Of a DNA stretch of 64,000 bases, positions 1 through 9,725 are shown piece after piece (position 1 is the first letter of the stretch; each line of letters begins with the position of its first letter). This DNA is from Leishmania mexicana MHOM/GT/2001/U1103 (Eukaryota > Euglenozoa > Kinetoplastea > Trypanosomatida > Trypanosomatidae). The stretch lies in NCBI RefSeq assembly GCF_000234665.1, contig NC_018329.1, forward strand, positions 618,489 through 682,488. Reading direction: 5' to 3'. Position numbers and translations under genes: made by a program. A model generated the notes under the pieces. It was given only the letters and a program-made list of their open reading frames with translations. It was not told where the DNA came from and searched no databases.

Positions 1-266
1 CGAGTGTGCCGTGCCACCTGGGACAGCGAAACGTCACGCACACAGTCGGTGCGCATCAGTCGAACACCAAACTTGTTGCACGCCACCGGTTCACTGCGGT
101 CCCCGATGCGGGCGTAGAGCGGCCCACCCGCGTACACGCTGTGCAGGCGTAGCAGGTGAATGAGGTCCATACCATTACGAGCGCAAATGGCATCCGCCGC
201 GGCGCTGCTCTCCACAACGACGACGGGGCGTGCATACCGCTGCTCCACCCAGTCTTCTAGGCTCAT
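1..266 (-). CDS. N-terminal part of a probable TRAPPC8/Trs85-like trafficking subunit (cut by window edge)
   Basis: Only the first 88 residues are inside the window; the reading frame is open to the edge. The start ATG is complementary to 264-266 and the protein begins MSLEDWVEQRYARPVVVVES. The pattern of a hydrophobic strand (PVVVVESS), then AADAICARNG, then a leucine-rich DLIHLLRLHS, then a short strand with YARIGDR, follows the start of TRAPPC8/Trs85. In that family a similar stretch opens a Golgi/autophagy TRAPPIII subunit that helps activate Rab1/Ypt1. The identification rests on this short N-terminal resemblance, so the family call is tentative, but codon pattern and gene spacing make the coding call good. 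It is the last gene of the minus-strand unit seen here, 3.6 kb downstream of the CK1-like kinase. Confidence 0.5.
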   Translation of the reverse strand, partial: MSLEDWVEQRYARPVVVVESSAAADAICARNGMDLIHLLRLHSVYAGGPLYARIGDRSEPVACNKFGVRLMRTDCVRDVSLSQVARHT

Positions 267-311
267 GATGGCGATGTGTAGATCGGGGGACCGGCTATGC
301 AGGTGATAACG

Positions 312-330
312 CACACACACACACACACAC
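312..330. repeat. (CA)n microsatellite
   Basis: Uninterrupted CA dinucleotide run directly upstream of the partial gene at the window edge; the transcript would carry a UG run near the start of its 5' flank. Confidence 0.9.
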
Positions 331-1582
331 GTGCTAGCAAGAAAACCTAACGCGCAGACGCAAGTAACAATCCGGCACGCGGAGGACCACGCGAATACCG
401 ACACAGGGAGACGACGGTATACGTGATGGGGGGTGGCTGTGACTGTGGCTGTCGTGGCAAGAGGTGGTGAAGCGAGAGCGAGTGTTCGAGGTGGGCGTGT
501 GTGGGTGTACGCGTGCGCGGCGATAGGGAGAGGTTGTTGCCGAATTAGAGAAAGGCGACGGCCGCAGGAGAAACCCACACGCGACCGCCAAGCGAAGAGA
601 GCACCAACAAGAGAGATCGAGGCAGAAAGATGGCGGGTCACTGCCTCGGAAGAGAAGGGGGGGCAGGCGAAAGAATGTGCGGAGTGTTTTGTGCGTTATC
701 GTCCGGCATCTGCGGGGTGCGCACAAGAAAAATAAATAAATCGACGACGACGACGACGCGGACGCGGACGCCGGTGAGCTCCACTATCGCCGCATGCGTG
801 TTTTTGGTTGTGTGTTGAGCACGAGAGGGCGAAAACGTCAGCGCGTTGGAGAGACAGAGAGATGTGAGAAGTGAGTTAGGACCATGTGGAGGTGGAGGTG
901 GTGGTGGGGGGATTCTAGCGCCCTGCGCGCACCCGCACACCCACGCGTAGACACATCAGCGAGAGAGAGAACGCTGCAACAGACACTGGAGTCGAGCAAT
1001 TCCCGCCCCTCACTGTCTCACCGGTCCCAACGCTGTCACCATGCAGCGCACAACGTCACAGAGCACCGATTGGCCCAAACATTGGAGAGCGCGGGGGTAG
1101 CGCAGAAGAAAACGCGTATGCGCTCCTTGAGCTCGCCCACGTGTCCGCACACACACACGCACACACGCTAAGTCAGTGTCCGTCGTGCTTGCTCAGTTTC
1201 CTTGAACTTGTTCGTCGAAAAATGCAAATTGCCTTCAGAGTGCGCGCTCGCGCTTGTACTGTGCAGTTCTTATACCCATCTGCTTCACTCGGCGAGATCG
1301 CTCCGGCCTCTTGATAATCACTACCATGTGTTCTCCGCGCCCGCACCCTAACCAACAAATGCCATCAGCCGCAGACAACGGCCAGCCGCACTGCGAGAAA
1401 GCCTGCGGCAACGAGAAAGCGGGGAAGCCAGCGAGTGCAGGAGTTACATACATGGATGCGCGACCGCACAGACGCATGGGGAGAGGAAGAGAAGGAGCAG
1501 GGGGGGGGCGGAGCCAGAGGAGGCGCCAGAGGATGCGGGCACCTCTCCATCTCCCCACCCCCGGGAGGGGGGTAGTGAAGAT

Positions 1583-1606
1583 ACACACACACACACACAC
1601 ACACAC
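1583..1606. repeat. (AC)n microsatellite
   Basis: Uninterrupted AC run of about 12 units in the kinase 3' flank. Confidence 0.9.
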
Positions 1607-1734
1607 CAAAATACTGATATAAAAAAGATGCGTCATTACAAAGACGAGGTAGCCCACACACCGCAGCGACATCGCACGCACACACGCACGCTCGTGTCAG
1701 TAGGCGTGCAAACTGGAAAATGATCCTCAACCGA

Positions 1735-1735
1735 G

Positions 1736-1769
<34 letters not shown>

Positions 1770-1788
1770 CGCACACACGCACGCACAC
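1735..1788. repeat. (CA)n run with CG interruptions
   Basis: A CA run that decays into CACACG and CACG variants, giving about 54 bp of alternating purine-pyrimidine DNA. Confidence 0.85.
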
Positions 1789-2255
1789 CCGGGCAAACAC
1801 AAGAAAGGAGAGACAAGGGAAGAGAGAGGGAGAGACAGCTGAAAGGCGAGATCTGGTCGAAACAACGCAAAGAAAAATAGAAAATGATGATAAAGGTGCA
1901 GAGGACGGCACAAGGGAGATGAGCGATGGAGAAGGCAGTGATGCGTGTGTGTGTGTCCGTGAGCATCTGGGTGTGCTCGACGAAGTGAGAGAGGGAGAGA
2001 CATGCATGTAGTGGGGTGAGAGGGGATAGGATGGGAGGAGGGGTGAGAGGCGAATGGAAAGGAAAAGGGAACTAGCCACGACGACAATCCTCCTCCTCCT
2101 CCTCGACAACGACAACGACAACAGCCATCAAAACACGGATGACCACCACGATAGAAAGAAGGCGGCAAACGTGAGAGAAGGAAACCACTACAAAGATATA
2201 TACATATATGTATATATGTATCAGGAGCAGTGCAGAGAGGCACACGGTATGTGGG

Positions 2256-2304
2256 ACACACCCACACCCACACCCACACCCACACCCACACCCACACCCA
2301 CACA
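2256..2304. repeat. CACCCA-type hexanucleotide array, about eight units
   Basis: Perfect hexamer repeats of ACACCC phase. All frames through it are open and give HT, PT or GC dipeptide repeats, which explains several spurious open frames around it. It is not the TTAGGG telomere unit. Confidence 0.9.
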
Positions 2305-2784
2305 TGCGAGGGGAGGGAGGGAGGCACGCAGTTGTACATTGCATTCGACTTCACGGAAGAGAGAAGAGCAGGCGAAAAAGAAAAAAAGTTACAGAGAGGG
2401 GGGGGGGGGGAGACACAGACACGTCCAAGTGACACGGAATGGGGGGGGAGGTGTGGGCACTGATGGAGGAGGAGGTGGGGGAGGCTTGTGGAGATTGAGG
2501 GGGGAGGGAAGAGACGGCGTACCCCGTGACGATGTGGGGTAATGCGTTCGGGTGGTATGAAACGAATTCCCTATTTCCTGCACCCTCCGTTGGTCCCCTC
2601 CTCCCCTCCCCTCCGTTTTTCCGTTGTGTGGTTGCGTGCACACGTTGTGCATCAATTTCGCGTGTGTGCGTGGCGGCGAAGACACTTACGTTTTGGCTGT
2701 CCTCAACGCGTCCATTCCTCCGCCCCTACAGCATGGACACAGCGCCACTCCCACTCCCCTCCTCCCAGCTTCCCATCCGGCCCA

Positions 2785-3168
2785 GCCATAGGCCTTTACA
2801 CTGCGTGGTGCCAAGCAGCCGTAGACACGCGTTGCGGCAACGCGCCGACCCAGTCAGCTCAGCGCGGCCTCCGCCCCACACTCTGTGCCCACCCTCACCC
2901 GCCCCGCAAGGTTGCCTCACAGCCGCTCACCTTGTGCCCGGTCGTCATGTGATGAACCCCCTCGAGGTGCCTCAGACTCTCCCCACCAGTAGACAGCGAG
3001 GGCCGGGTGGGATGTATTCGAGTGACGCTGACACTCCACCTAATCGCATATGGTTGGCACAAACGTGTCCACTGTCGCAGTTCGCATCGATGCAGCGCCA
3101 CTCCAGGGCCTGACACCGCCGACATCCGTAGCGGTGCATTACTCTGGCCTCCCCCTGTCATCAGAGCC
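2785..3168 (-). mobile_element. SIDER2-like degenerate retroposon, longest copy in the window
   Basis: The stretch shares diverged blocks with the two elements at 40093-40418 and 57334-57661. Shared pieces include the CGTGGTGC(C/G)AAGCAGC block near 2804-2819, the GGTTGGCACA(A/G)ACGTGT block near 3052-3067, and GGCC(C)TGAC followed by GCCGACA near 3106-3124. Between the first two blocks it has about 210 bp that the other copies lack. Read on the minus strand it resembles my memory of Leishmania SIDER2, a short non-coding retroposon common in 3' UTRs and linked to mRNA decay. It lies in the kinase 3' flank and ends in a CA run at 3169-3190. Confidence 0.6.
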
Positions 3169-3190
3169 GCACACACACACACACACACAC
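3169..3190. repeat. (CA)n tail next to the SIDER2-like element
   Basis: CA microsatellite abutting one end of the SIDER2-like element, a frequent arrangement at retroposon ends. Confidence 0.8.
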
Positions 3191-3850
3191 GCACATATCT
3201 ATATGAGAAATCAAGGAAGCACGTGTGGGTGGGCGGTGGGGCGGCATGTGAGAGGGAGAGCGAGAGAGGCGGTGGCGGGGAAGAGAACGAGGAGAGCACA
3301 CGCGCTCTCTCTCGCTCGCTCTCCCTGCCCGTTGCCTTTTCGATGGCAGACACAGAGAGAGGGAACACCGGCGGATATACATAACATGCTCCTATCCACA
3401 CAGAGAGTGGGAGGAGCGGGGAGAGGGGAAAAGACAGCACACACACACATGTATATATATGTATATGTAAGCGCATGGGGGGGGGGAGGGGAGGACGGAC
3501 GGCGCCAGAGAAAAGCCACCCTGCAGGGGGCTGCACAAGGCGAAGGAGAGGGTATGCCCAGTTAGAACTAGACTCGTTGCGGGAGTGGCAGGGAGCCAGG
3601 GAAGGGGTTGCCGAAGAGGAGATCTGCACAACCGCAGGGCATACGGTACGTGAAAGTGACGGGACGGTTGCGGAAGGGTGTGTGTGCGTGAGGGAGACGG
3701 CAGTGGCAGTTTTGCGCCACGCGTGCGCGCGTCCTCTATGTGGCTCTCCCCCTTCTTCTCACGGCACGTGGTGTCGGGCCTGAGCATGCACGCACAGGCG
3801 TGCGCATCACCCCCGCTTTCTTTCACACGCATACACACCCTGCAACATCC

Positions 3851-5416
3851 CTACATATGTAGGCGATCCGGCTGCAATGGACTAGTGAACATAGGACGCT
3901 TGCTGCCAAAGGCGCTGCTCTTGTCCCGCAGCGTTGATGCGTCCATCACGTCGGAGACGTCCTCAAGGCGCAGCTCGCTGTTGCGAGATGCGATAGTCGA
4001 CATCTGTGTTTCCAGCCGCTGCTGCCGCGACTTCTCCTCCATCCCCCTCTTCACCTCCAGCTGCCGCTTACAGAACCAGTCGAAGCACCAGTCATATGGA
4101 CCGCGCATCGGATCGATGTCCTCCAGAGTCGGCAGGACCTGCGCTGCGACGGTGCTGGGGGTCTGGAACGGATGGCTGCGCCGACTGATCAAGGTAGACT
4201 CACTCACGACACTCAGCAGCCGCGAATCAGTCGGGGATGTGATATCGGTGGACACCATGGCGGGAACCGCGAGCGGGTTGGACGGTTTCGCGCCAGTGCG
4301 GTTTGTTGCACAGAAGTTGCCACTAGGCAAATCACGCGCGGGTAATGTCAGCCCCAGTCGCTTGCCTAGATCGCGGAACAGGCGCCGCAGGCTGTCGTAG
4401 TCCGGCTTCTGTGTGAAGGACAAGGTACGGCAGTATTGGCAGTAGGTGAGAAACTCCTTCGGCATCCCTTTGCACAGCTCCTCCAGCGGCGTGGCCATCT
4501 TGGTCTCCCCGATCTTGATGGTTTTGATCTGCTGGTCCTTCGCCTGGATCCCTTGCCAAGGCAGGCTGCCTCGCAGAAAGTAGATGAGGAGAAAGGCGAT
4601 GGACTCGAGGTCGTCACGGCGGCTCTGCTCGAAACCGCGGTGGACATTGGTGCTGCAGTAGCGCGCCGTCCCGGTCAGCGGGCGGCCCTCCGCGAAAGGG
4701 ATGTGGCTGTTCTTCTTCACCTCCCAGTAGAGCTTGGAAAGCCCGTAATCGATGATGTAGAGGATGTGCGCCTTGGACCGGCAGCCGAACACAAAGTTTT
4801 CTGGCTTGATGTCGCGGTGCACGAAGCCTTTTTCGTGAAAGTATTGAATCCGGTGCAGCAGCTGATCAGCAATCATGAGCACCGTCTTGAGAGAGAAGCG
4901 ACGGTGACAGTAGTTGAAGACATCCTCCAGCGAGGGGCCGCACATCTCCATCACCATGATGTTGTAGTCGCCCTCGCTGTCGAAGTAGTAGATCTGCGGG
5001 ATGCCGACAACGATGCTGGCCTCTGATGACCTGTGCTGCTGCTGCTGCTGCTGCGCGATGGCGCTGACGCTCTTTGGCAGGTTGGATGGGGTACTGTTGC
5101 TGCTGCCCTGCGCCGCGCCACCGTTCATAACGCTGTGGTTGCTGCTCTCCGCAAAGAATTGCTTTAGGTTCACTTCATTCTGCCCCACCGGGGGCTGATG
5201 CAGCACGCGGTACACCTTGCTTTCGTAGGACAGCTGCGGGTAGCGCGCTTTTTTGCGCTCCAGCTTCACCGCGACGATGCGTTGGCTCTTCTTGTCGTAG
5301 CCTTCGAAGATGTCACCGAAGGAGCCGTTGCCGAGGCGGTGGCTAAGAAGAAAGCGGCCTCCCCCAAACGGGACCTCCTTGCCGGTAAGCTGATACTTCT
5401 CGGATACAGTGGCCAT
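3851..5416 (-). CDS. Casein kinase 1 family protein kinase with two large inserts
   Basis: This 521-residue Ser/Thr kinase has the CK1 hallmarks. They are a Gly-rich loop GNGSFGDIF (29-37), VAVK lysine K51, EGDYNIMVME (148-157), catalytic HRDIKPEN (200-207), GTARYCSTN where most kinases have APE (CK1 usually shows a SIN-type motif), and EQSRRDDLES (263-272). Two inserts set it apart. One of about 60 residues (75-136, Gln run, Asn/Ser-rich) sits between helix C and strand 4. One of about 80 residues (357-440) splits the last helix region from the YDWCFDWF segment, the counterpart of CK1 YDYVFDW. The metal-binding motif is DYG (223-225) instead of DFG. The start chosen is MATVSEKY; the open frame continues upstream only through repeat-like sequence. 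It is probably active. Its substrate and location are unknown, and it is not the canonical exported CK1.2. Confidence 0.9.
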   Translation of the reverse strand: MATVSEKYQLTGKEVPFGGGRFLLSHRLGNGSFGDIFEGYDKKSQRIVAVKLERKKARYPQLSYESKVYRVLHQPPVGQNEVNLKQFFAESSNHSVMNGGAAQGSSNSTPSNLPKSVSAIAQQQQQQHRSSEASIVVGIPQIYYFDSEGDYNIMVMEMCGPSLEDVFNYCHRRFSLKTVLMIADQLLHRIQYFHEKGFVHRDIKPENFVFGCRSKAHILYIIDYGLSKLYWEVKKNSHIPFAEGRPLTGTARYCSTNVHRGFEQSRRDDLESIAFLLIYFLRGSLPWQGIQAKDQQIKTIKIGETKMATPLEELCKGMPKEFLTYCQYCRTLSFTQKPDYDSLRRLFRDLGKRLGLTLPARDLPSGNFCATNRTGAKPSNPLAVPAMVSTDITSPTDSRLLSVVSESTLISRRSHPFQTPSTVAAQVLPTLEDIDPMRGPYDWCFDWFCKRQLEVKRGMEEKSRQQRLETQMSTIASRNSELRLEDVSDVMDASTLRDKSSAFGSKRPMFTSPLQPDRLHM

Positions 5417-6068
5417 CTTGTTCTTCGCGATTTGTCTGCTGCTGCGCCGCGTCCGAGCCGCTCTCGTCTGATTGGCCCTCGCACACGCACACGCACAGGG
5501 AGGGGGCGGGGTACACTGACAGGTACGCTGGGCACAGGAGCAGGCTATCTGTGTCTGTGTGCGTGTGTCTCCAAGAGTGAGGGAGTTGGACGGGTCAAGG
5601 ATGGAGGAAGGGCGGTGGGGTGGGGAGGATTGAGTCAGCAGCGGAGGGAAAGGACCAGAAGCATGATGGCATGCGCGGCGGAACACGGAAGCGTGCACAC
5701 ACACACACACACACATGTGCGCACAAAACACCAATCGACGGGCAGCTGTGCGCGAAGAGAGGCAGAGAAAGAGGAGGGGGTGTTGAGCGGAGGTGGGCGG
5801 GTGAGGTGTGCGTGGAGCTGTTCGTGGGTGGGTGGGCAGGCAGACACACACAGCAGAGGTCCAATTATGACGTGTGCGATCTGCCGATGGAGGAAACGGA
5901 GGAGGGAGGAGAGAGAGAGGGCGGAAAGGTGCCGGAGGAGGAGAAGGCGGCTGATGCGTCTGCACAGCGGAGTTCTATACCCACAGGTGACCCCACTCCG
6001 TGACACACACAGACACACAGGCACCAGCTCTGCGTCTGATCCTGTCCATCTCTCCTTCCCTCTCCCTG
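5417..6068. other. Spacer: CK1 5' flank and BRCT gene 3' flank
   Basis: No gene seen. It has a CA run near 5697-5716 and GC-rich low-complexity sequence. Antisense and upstream open frames here are compositionally repeat-like. Confidence 0.65.
5478..5510 (-). promoter_or_regulatory. Putative trans-splice acceptor for the CK1-like mRNA
   Basis: On the minus strand a C-rich pyrimidine tract (5497-5510) is followed by the first AG at 5479-5478, giving a predicted 5' UTR of about 60 nt before the ATG at 5416. This is inferred from the usual polypyrimidine-then-first-AG rule. Confidence 0.4.
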
Positions 6069-9000
6069 TCACACGACGGCATCATAATGGCCATCGCTGT
6101 ACTGTATGCGCGCAAAGTCCAGGCCATCTTCCTCCTCCACGCAGAGCGGAGCCGTGGTGGACTGCTGCGGTGGATGCGCAGGTTCTCGTATGAACGGGGT
6201 GGCTGCGTCAAGCGCACTGAGAGACTGCAGCTGCGCGTCGCTCAGCATTGCCGCTATCTCCTGTGTGTCGAGCTGATGACTCGCATGCTTCAGTGCGGCT
6301 TGCGGACCTCGCGTGTGCTTGAGGTGCGGAGAAGCGGCTGCTGCCACCACGGCTGACCAGACAGAGCTGTTCAGCGACTCGGCGAACTCCACGTGAGACG
6401 GCGGCGCTGATGGGGCGTGTGCGTATGGTGCGTCCATGGCACCTGGCGCACCCGCAGCGACAAAAGCATCCTCGACTACCGGTGCTGCGACGGCCCCGCT
6501 CCCCGTTGGATGTTCGTGAGGCACTGTTGCACCGGCGGCCACAGTGCCGTCGACCTGCGCGCACGGGTGCATGTTCGCAACCTGAATAGCGAGAGGGTGG
6601 TCAATCAGTGCAAACGGGTCCGTTGCCGTCCACTGACGCGTGAGAATCGAATGGATGAACCACGCGATCCCCACAACCGGCGGAGCCGTCTGAGACGCTG
6701 TCGAGGCAGCACTGGTGTCCATGGAAACAGGCCGCAGAGAGACGCGCTGCAAGGCGTCCTGAAAGGCACAGCTGAGAGACTCGCGGAGCGCGCGGTCCTC
6801 CTGCTGCTGCGACTGCTGCTCTCTTGCTGTCGGCCCCAGCCCCACCATGTTATCGTAAAAGCCGGTCAGGTCGATCACAAGGTCAAGGTAGGTGCTCCCC
6901 ACGTTACGCGTCACCGTACCGCCAAGAACGCGCAGAAGCTCCTTCACCTGCGCCAAGGCGGCCGTCGCGTCTCCCAGATAGTTCCCACTGCGACCGTTGC
7001 GGCTTGCTCGACTTGAACGTAGCGGCCCGGTGCCACCGCCGGTTGCATTGGCATTCGCCAGGTCCACCGGGGGAACGTGGAGGTAGAACATGCGGTCTTG
7101 AAAGATAGGCACGTAGAACGGCCGCATCGCCTGCTCGCCAGCCGGCACGTACTCATCCGCCACCTCTTTACGGAGCTGTCGCAACGTGGCGGACCCGCCC
7201 CAACGTGGCAGACACCGCGTTCCCGTTTTTACGCCAGCCCGCGCCGCCTTTTCCTCCACCGCATCTCCATCGTCCTCCTCGGCGCCAAGGAGCTTGTCGC
7301 GACGAGGGACACCGGCAGCGGTGACCGGAGCGGCGGCCGCCACCGCCGCGTCCGCTACCTGCCGATCACCGTACACGGGGTGGGCATGAACGTGCGGCAA
7401 GACGGCTGGAAACGCCCCCAGCGCTATCGCGTCGTAGAGCCACTGCGGCGTCACAATCGGGATGCCCAGCGCCTTGCAGTACAAAATGTGCGGCGTGAGA
7501 ACGGCGTGTGGGCTCACGACGAGGTGCGTCGGCTTCTTCGCAATCCGCCGCGTCCGTTCCGCGTGAGTGTATTTGTGTCGACCATACCAGCACGAACGAC
7601 CTCCGCTGTCGTCGTCCTCGCCGCCGAGGACGACACAGGTAGCACCCAGCTGCTCCACAACGTCGCGCAGGAACGATGAGAGCGGCGCTGCCGCTGCATC
7701 GACGTCTGCGAGGCCATCGAGGAATACGAGCACGCACAGCCCAGCCACCGGCACTCCCGCTTTCTCGTCCTCTGAGGCCAGTGGACGGAGGAGAGTGAGG
7801 TCCGTGAAGGTCATGGAGAGGGGGAGCTCCGCGGCGGGAGTACACTCGAGATCCGATAGGACCTCAGCCCGACCTTGGCTTTGGACGCGACGGCGTCGTC
7901 GCGCACAAAGTTGGCGCGGCTGCTGCTGCTGCTGCTGCTCTGGCTTCAATGACTTACGCGCCTCTTCATGGACTGCAGCGTACCCCGCATCTTCTTGCTT
8001 TCTTCGTCTCTGGCGATTACTTTGCGGTTTGTCAGATGGCATTGCGTGGGTGCGATGCGCCGGCTCCTCCGCACCGCTGCTGCTGCTGCGGCTGCGAGGT
8101 TGCTTCGAAGTCCTTCGGGTAGGCGCCGCGGGGGCTGCTGAGGATGTCTGCGGCTGTGCGGCAGCGATGGCGGCCGTAAAGGGGGAGGCGGCAAGGGACT
8201 CGGTGTCAGCCACGCCCACATCACTTAACGCACGCGGGGACGGCGCTGGCGCTGCTCGTGGCAGCAGCTGATGTTGCGAGCTGCCTTCCGAGTTCAAGAA
8301 AGGGTCTCGGCTGCGCTTTGCCGTCGCGCTTCGGTCGCCGGCCACACTGTCCGCTAGAAACGACACCGTGTAAGCCGCCTTGGGAGTTGAGCCGGCTTGT
8401 TGGTGCCGTCGCCCCCGTCGCTGAGTCACGGCGGCCGTCGCCGTTGAGCGCAGCACCGCGTGGCGAATCGCTTCCTCCTCCTCCTCCTCCTCCTCCGTAT
8501 CCGCCTTCCACCTCTCCACTGCGGCAGCAACGCGTTTGTTTCCGCCGCTGCTGCTGCTGCTGCTGGCCAGTGCCACGGCACTCACGCCTTGGCTTCCGCA
8601 GCCGCCGACTTCGTATCGAGAAGACGGGGTGAGCCGCGGCGTAGAGGCGGTGTCGGTGCTCGGCTGCTGGGTAAAATCCTCGTCCAGTTCGAACGCTGTC
8701 GTGCTATCCTGGTGCGCGCCTCCCCTCGCACGGGCTGCACCCCTTCTTTGCTGGCTGCCTGCACCGTTACTTTGGAGTTGTCCAGACGCGTAGCGTACGG
8801 CATTCGCTTGGCTGTTCAGAGCGTCAACGAGATGATGATGCGGCTTCGTGGCGCCGCTGTTGGTGGGGGTGCTGAGCGCGACGTGGGGAGCTGAGAGAGC
8901 GGAGGGGGAAGCAGCGGTGATGGCGGTCGAGCCCTCTTCGCTCGCCGTTACCACCCTTGCAAGAGTTGCGAGCCCGCCCTGCTGTTGCTGCTGGCGGTCT

Positions 9001-9725
9001 GCCTTGCCGCCATCCTCATCGTCGTCAAGGTGAGGTATGCGGTGAAGCAGGGGAGGGGTTGTAGGGTCTTCGGCTGGTGCGCTCGTTTGGGCTCCGCACT
9101 TCGGCGGGCTACGCGTTGCACACGAGGGGGCGGCAGCTGCACCTCGTCCAGCTGACCTACGAGCACCTCCCGGCGAGGTGGCCGAGGTATGAGATGAAGG
9201 GACAGCAGAGGAGGAGGTTCCTGCAGACTTGTGTGCTGGGGTGGTGCACGTGGCTGCCGTCGCGCTGACAACGTAGGGGGCTATGCTCACGCGTTGATCG
9301 GCAGCGACGCATGCGGCAAGGTAGTCTGGACGAACCACCGTCTTGAACTTCACGTGTGCAGCCTCTAGGAGGGATGGACTGCCGCGGTGGAAGACGACCA
9401 AATCCGCGGCGGCCTCACTTAGGGCAAGCGTGGCACCCAGCTGCTGCACATGCAAACGCGCGGTGCGCAGCACATCCCTTGCAGAGGCTCGGCTACCGTC
9501 TCCGTTGCGCTTCATGGTGTAGTCGGTGTTAATGCTGCCATCATTCCTCCGTCCTCCGTCCTTGTCGCCGGGGCCGTAGCGGATGTGCAGGAAGACGCGC
9601 ACCCCAGAGAGAGGGCGAGAGGAGCAGGAGGGGACAGCAGACGACATGGACAACAACGCTGCAGGAGAGGGTAAGCAGGAGGCGACGGGACTGGCCTCTC
9701 TAGTACTTTCACGAATGGTTCGCAA
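6069..9725 (-). CDS. Large BRCT-domain protein with microcephalin-like layout
   Basis: This 1218-residue protein has an N-terminal BRCT-like segment (about 38-150: LSGVRVFLHIRYGPG, QQLGATLALS, VVRPDYLAACVAA). A second lies at about 655-775 (GLCVLVFLDG, VEQLGATCVVLG, THLVVSPHAV, PIVTPQWLYDAI) and a third at about 870-1035 (DRMFYLHVPP, LRVLGGTVTRNV, GIAWFIHSIL). The middle is low complexity with runs of Glu, Gln, Ser and Ala. BRCT pairs bind phosphoproteins at DNA damage and cell-cycle checkpoints. One BRCT at the start and a spaced pair at the end recalls MCPH1/microcephalin, though orthology is inference. Residue 27 (ATG at 9647) is a possible alternative start. It is probably nuclear. Confidence 0.75.
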   Translation of the reverse strand: MRTIRESTREASPVASCLPSPAALLSMSSAVPSCSSRPLSGVRVFLHIRYGPGDKDGGRRNDGSINTDYTMKRNGDGSRASARDVLRTARLHVQQLGATLALSEAAADLVVFHRGSPSLLEAAHVKFKTVVRPDYLAACVAADQRVSIAPYVVSATAATCTTPAHKSAGTSSSAVPSSHTSATSPGGARRSAGRGAAAAPSCATRSPPKCGAQTSAPAEDPTTPPLLHRIPHLDDDEDGGKADRQQQQQGGLATLARVVTASEEGSTAITAASPSALSAPHVALSTPTNSGATKPHHHLVDALNSQANAVRYASGQLQSNGAGSQQRRGAARARGGAHQDSTTAFELDEDFTQQPSTDTASTPRLTPSSRYEVGGCGSQGVSAVALASSSSSSGGNKRVAAAVERWKADTEEEEEEEEAIRHAVLRSTATAAVTQRRGRRHQQAGSTPKAAYTVSFLADSVAGDRSATAKRSRDPFLNSEGSSQHQLLPRAAPAPSPRALSDVGVADTESLAASPFTAAIAAAQPQTSSAAPAAPTRRTSKQPRSRSSSSGAEEPAHRTHAMPSDKPQSNRQRRRKQEDAGYAAVHEEARKSLKPEQQQQQQPRQLCARRRRRVQSQGRAEVLSDLECTPAAELPLSMTFTDLTLLRPLASEDEKAGVPVAGLCVLVFLDGLADVDAAAAPLSSFLRDVVEQLGATCVVLGGEDDDSGGRSCWYGRHKYTHAERTRRIAKKPTHLVVSPHAVLTPHILYCKALGIPIVTPQWLYDAIALGAFPAVLPHVHAHPVYGDRQVADAAVAAAAPVTAAGVPRRDKLLGAEEDDGDAVEEKAARAGVKTGTRCLPRWGGSATLRQLRKEVADEYVPAGEQAMRPFYVPIFQDRMFYLHVPPVDLANANATGGGTGPLRSSRASRNGRSGNYLGDATAALAQVKELLRVLGGTVTRNVGSTYLDLVIDLTGFYDNMVGLGPTAREQQSQQQEDRALRESLSCAFQDALQRVSLRPVSMDTSAASTASQTAPPVVGIAWFIHSILTRQWTATDPFALIDHPLAIQVANMHPCAQVDGTVAAGATVPHEHPTGSGAVAAPVVEDAFVAAGAPGAMDAPYAHAPSAPPSHVEFAESLNSSVWSAVVAAAASPHLKHTRGPQAALKHASHQLDTQEIAAMLSDAQLQSLSALDAATPFIREPAHPPQQSTTAPLCVEEEDGLDFARIQYSDGHYDAVV

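Larger units (their letters stand above)
267..3850. other. Long spacer: CK1-like kinase 3' flank and 5' flank of the TRAPPC8-like gene
   Basis: This 3.6-kb stretch has no convincing gene. It holds many CA/TG runs, a CACCCA hexamer array (2256-2304), purine tracts and one SIDER2-like element (about 2785-3168). Long open frames here (for example minus 1365-2435) are produced by repeats and have Cys-Val, His-Thr or Pro-rich translations. In the trans-splicing model most of it is the 3' UTR of the kinase mRNA. Confidence 0.7.

Noticed and set aside
2256..2304. Possible telomere-like repeat
   Set aside because: The unit is CACCCA-type and not TTAGGG/CCCTAA, and the array is only about 49 bp inside a gene-rich unit.
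1365..2435. Long minus-strand frame (356 codons) in the first spacer
   Set aside because: Its translation is Pro/Ser/Cys-Val-rich, crosses four microsatellites including the hexamer array, and resembles no protein.
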